From Kiritimatiellia bacterium (GTDB lineage Bacteria > Verrucomicrobiota > Kiritimatiellia > RFP12 > UBA1067), in the NCBI GenBank assembly GCA_017450695.1, contig JAFSTA010000133.1, positions 1-52,988 of the forward strand: DNA of 52,988 nucleotides, read 5' to 3'. Below, piece after piece: positions 52,201 to 52,988 of the stretch (positions within the stretch are counted from its first letter, which is position 1; each line of letters starts with the position of its first letter). The translations under genes were made by a program, and so were the position numbers. The notes below the pieces were generated by a model. That model was not told the DNA's origin. It saw only the letters and a list, made by a program, of their open reading frames with translations, and did not search any database.

Positions 52201-52988
52201 CGCTGAGTTCGGTAACAGTTCCATCTGGTGTGACGAGTCTCGGCTATGCGTTGTTCGAGGACTGCTCCTCTCTGACAGAGGTGGCAATCCTCACGGAAAC
52301 GGCAAATGTTTGTGACGATACTTTCTGTGGGTGGACGCCGCCAGTGTCTCTCCGCCGCGTCCTTCTGCCGGGTTCGTTCGAGTGGATTGTCACCCTTCCT
52401 AGGATGCGTGAACATGGCGTGGAGGTTGTTTACGGAAACGCCTTCACGGAACCGCTCAGTCCGAACGCTGGGACAAATGAGTATTTCGAGGCAACCGCCT
52501 GTGGGTACACTTGGACTTACACGGTAGAGCATGACGGCGGGGCGACGCTCGTCGGCATCCGCGTCGTTACCAACGATACCGGTTCCGTTTCCGACTGGGG
52601 AGATGACTCTGGTGATACCGGGGATGACTCTAGCGATACAGTGGGCGACACTGGAGGAATCTGGTGGGAGGACTATCAAATCTGTGTTTCGCCCGAACCG
52701 GACGGGGCGCTGGTGATTCCTCCGACTCTGGACGGGCATCCCGTGACGGGGATCGGAGACCACGCGTTTGACGGTTGCGGCGGACTGACGGGGGTGACAA
52801 TCCCGGAAAGCGTGAACGAGATCGGCCGTTACGCGTTCTACGGATGTTCGGCGCTGGAGCACGTTACGCTTCCGTCCGGGTTGAAGGTGATTGGCGAGTG
52901 TGCGTTCGGGGACTGTGCGAGTCTGGGTTCCGTTGATCTTCCCGAAGGGCTGGTTCGGATAGACTCGTATGCGTTCAGCGGCTGTTCC
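46275..52988 (+). CDS. Giant secreted LRR / InlB-repeat / SUMF1 surface protein (3' end outside window)
   Basis: An open frame of 2238 codons runs off the window end. A signal peptide (MIKSNWMLAILLLCGMAV) is followed by an Ig-like segment. A BspA-type LRR block (about 133-642) has units of the form SVTIPNSVTSIGANAFYGCS. Four InlB-type repeats (about 686-974) have units like VTFNANGGSVSPTTRTV...YYARW. Next come SUMF1 domain 1 (about 978-1249), another InlB repeat (about 1256-1326), SUMF1 domain 2 (about 1330-1587), two more InlB repeats (about 1594-1731), and a second LRR region with a repeated EYFEA...GYTWTYTV module. GGAGGGAG precedes ATG 46275. It probably acts in surface adhesion or ligand binding; its C-terminal anchoring is outside the window. 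Parts of the DNA are recently duplicated. Confidence 0.88.
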   Translation, partial: MIKSNWMLAILLLCGMAVRMTLGELCGDSTPVVINTLDDPVVATSAITWDASWVGGNSSATVVIKDNGTEIKRAAGTGELAWTPATVGPHTLTYTTFINNVAQSEVYTVTLYSEWKYTVSNGTATITETTHKTGNVTIPDSLNGYPVIGIGSNVFNGCSSLMSVTIPTSVTSVGSNAFMGCTGLTTVSVPWSLNTPLSTLFPDAYANLTSVTMTGTTPTTIVADLYKGCTKLKSATIPSTVTSIGASAFYGCSSLTSVTIPNSVTSIGANAFYGCSGLTGGLIIPDSVTTIGDSAFSGCGGLTEVTMKPGNKTLRQLFPNAYATLTKVTLKDGPKRLPVGFFDGCSAVTQVTLPSTLTSIGLADLPPLVRASLSYDEDGFIVYQGWVLGHNDSLAEWLVLPEVKGIGASAFREFHELNEVYIPGTVKYIGANAFELCDYLDNVEIPDSVEEIGEDAFLLCSWVENLSIGVGVKHVGERAFKGCASLLSVLFPGALETVGAEAFSNDWRMLSIDLPGSVTNIGANAFKDCRGLTGVSVPAGVGTMQSLFPNAYSQIATVAVPAGADTIQANMFAGCTALADVTLPGGIESIGANAFLNCSSLPELVFPASLTSIGAGAFNGTAITNAYYLCMAAPACAADAFSTSPSNLTHYVIRGSKGWDGTPTSRVLPELWRGRAITWWTPNVFDVTFNVNGGVFPGGGTTATVSETTDAGYNLPPVNPTRPGFVFVGWWTEASGGTQVFSSTRVTMTREHTLYAHWQAKEGTFAVTFNATGGTVDPATRLVSNGMEVGELPTPTRENYSFDGWYTAMSGGTLVTATTTVDADVTYYARWTVIQYTVTFNANGGSVSPTTRTVDSGTAVGTLPTPTRTNYTFAGWYTAASGGTLVTATTTVDADVTYYARWTAIQYTVTFNANGGSVSPTTRTVNSGAAVGTLPTPTRTNYTFRGWFTAASGGTQVTASTVVSANVTYYARWTPQNLYCVIDLSGGSSATNYPVTYLDAEPSGGFNTDEYKTTKLVLRQIEAGTFIMGNDQTNESHRVTLTRPFYIGVFEVTQRQYELVTGSNPSQYTGNMRPVEKVTYNAIRGSSEGAKWPNSSLVDSGSFMGMIRLRTGLAFDLPTDAQWEYACRAGTTNDYNNGGSTEDDLKLLGRYKGNTSDGNGGYSANHTKAGSYQPNAWGLYDMHGNVWEICLDWYGTSPYGTDPKGPSSGSARMSRGGGWTASADRCTSSTQAYLESSDNRTGFRLCRTVYPEETACVVTFDANGGNVAEATRSVNVGAAVGELPTPTRAGYSFDGWFTAAVGGTRVDASLNITDDVTLYAWWIADSATRYCVIDLSGGSAATNYPVTYLAEPPTGGFNTDEYKTTKLVLRQIDPGTYQMQNVGTVTLTKPFYIGLFEVTQKQYQLVTGSNPSNFSGEKFPVEKVSYKAIRGSSNGAMWPTSSAVDEDSFMGKLRVRTGLAFDLPTEAQWEYACRAGTTTTYGYGNSVDGSYMWYKSNSSSTSHNVGSRTPNEWGLYDMHGNVDEWCLDRYGTLEYGTDPKGSSSELTRVKRGGGWYNYASNCTSSYRYGIDPSNENSNYGFRLCRTLGTQVLFHTVTFNANGGSVSPATRKVENGSMIGTLPVPTRDGYTFDGWFTAATGGTQVTATTVVNANATYYAHWARMVTFDANGGEVTPATKLMNDGVAVGELPIPTRDNYIFIGWFTAATGGTQVTATTVVTGAVTYYAHWKIVREEDGGTVEYFEATVGGYTWTYTVGHDGGATLASIRVVTNDTGSVSDWGSDTSDDGTTGGDTGVDCGWEYYQICVSPEPDGAMAIPASLDGHPVTGIGDHAFDGCGGLTGVTIPESVKEIGRYAFYDCSELAGIELPSGLESIGEGAFEGCASLSSVDFPQGLVWIDSLTFSGCSSLEQVTLPTSLKVIDYGAFEGCVSLGSVDFPEGLVRIDSDAFNGCSSLEQIALPSSLRVIGHGVFSECSSLSSVTVPSGVTSLGYALFEDCSSLTEVAILTETANVCDDTFCGWTPPVSLRRVLLPGSFEWIVTLPRMREHGVEVVYGNAFTEPLSPNAGTNEYFEATACGYTWTYTVEHDGGATLVGIRVVTNDTGSVSDWGDDSGDTGDDSSDTVGDTGGIWWEDYQICVSPEPDGALVIPPTLDGHPVTGIGDHAFDGCGGLTGVTIPESVNEIGRYAFYGCSALEHVTLPSGLKVIGECAFGDCASLGSVDLPEGLVRIDSYAFSGCS
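48777..49196 (+). repeat. 210-bp near-identical tandem InlB repeats
   Basis: Two 70-residue units starting near 48777 and 48987 are almost identical at DNA level, while neighbouring InlB repeats of the same gene have drifted. This indicates recent tandem duplication. Confidence 0.85.
51489..52880 (+). repeat. 987-bp higher-order repeat in the second LRR region
   Basis: The module beginning GAGTATTTCGAGG at about 51492 recurs at about 52479, including TWTYTV, GGATL, IRVVTNDTGSVSDWG, an Asp/Ser/Gly-rich spacer and VTGIGDHAFDGCGGLTGVTI. Long stretches are identical at DNA level; the D/S/G spacer differs. The second copy is cut by the window end. Confidence 0.85.

Noticed and set aside
1-52988. 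tRNA, rRNA, integrase or transposase genes
   Set aside because: None was recognised on either strand by eye; a tRNA scan could still find one in the gaps.

Overview
The window is a high-GC bacterial chromosome segment. Three things point to an uncultured, probably gut-associated member of the PVC superphylum, most likely Kiritimatiellota: very large secreted proteins built from BspA-type leucine-rich repeats, Listeria-Bacteroides (InlB-type) repeats and SUMF1/C-type-lectin-like domains; eukaryote-like Ser/Thr kinases, one coupled to a small sigma factor; and intergenic DNA full of degenerate dispersed repeats. The taxonomic call is inference; no rRNA or tRNA gene was found.

Layout. 1-1405 is the 3' end of a repeat-rich adhesin-like gene, followed by a clear terminator. 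1463-13850 holds a matched signalling pair: a membrane PP2C phosphatase and a 2778-residue membrane protein with four tandem kinase domains. Both carry the same extracytoplasmic architecture (W-rich helical repeats, then PEGA-like modules), and about 340 bp of it is almost identical between the two genes. 14203-21340 is metabolic and exported-protein territory: a secreted protein of unknown function, a Tat-exported metallophosphoesterase, a Tat-exported FAD oxidoreductase followed by an orphan OppF-type ATPase, an HSL-type esterase and purM. 21581-25309 contains an octamer satellite, a radical SAM protein coupled to an exported LysM protein, a small LA_2272-like exported protein and a DUF1015 protein. 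25434-31878 (minus strand) contains a GH2 glycosidase, an AAA/DUF4143-type ATPase and a large exported TIM-barrel-like protein.

32500-35896 is a two-gene operon, a small sigma factor overlapping a kinase-SUMF1-SUMF1 membrane protein. 35897-42500 is an accessory, repeat-laden stretch with three more AAA/DUF4143-type ATPases. All four ATPase genes have their own unrelated direct or inverted repeats next to the promoter. 42537-45820 holds AT-richer hypothetical genes (a two-gene membrane cassette and a DUF2971-like gene) around a secreted SUMF1 protein. 46275 to the end is one open frame of at least 2238 codons encoding a giant LRR/InlB-repeat/SUMF1 surface protein that runs off the window.

Several recognisable promoters share TTGnnn, a 17-nt spacer and a TAT/TA-type -10. 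Most starts have an AAGGAG-like ribosome binding site, with two exceptions (5514 and 15628) that look leaderless. The most interesting systems are the kinase/phosphatase pair with a shared ectodomain, the four ATPases with private upstream repeats, the set of five SUMF1 domains with hypervariable C-terminal loops, and the GG-rich octamer satellites.
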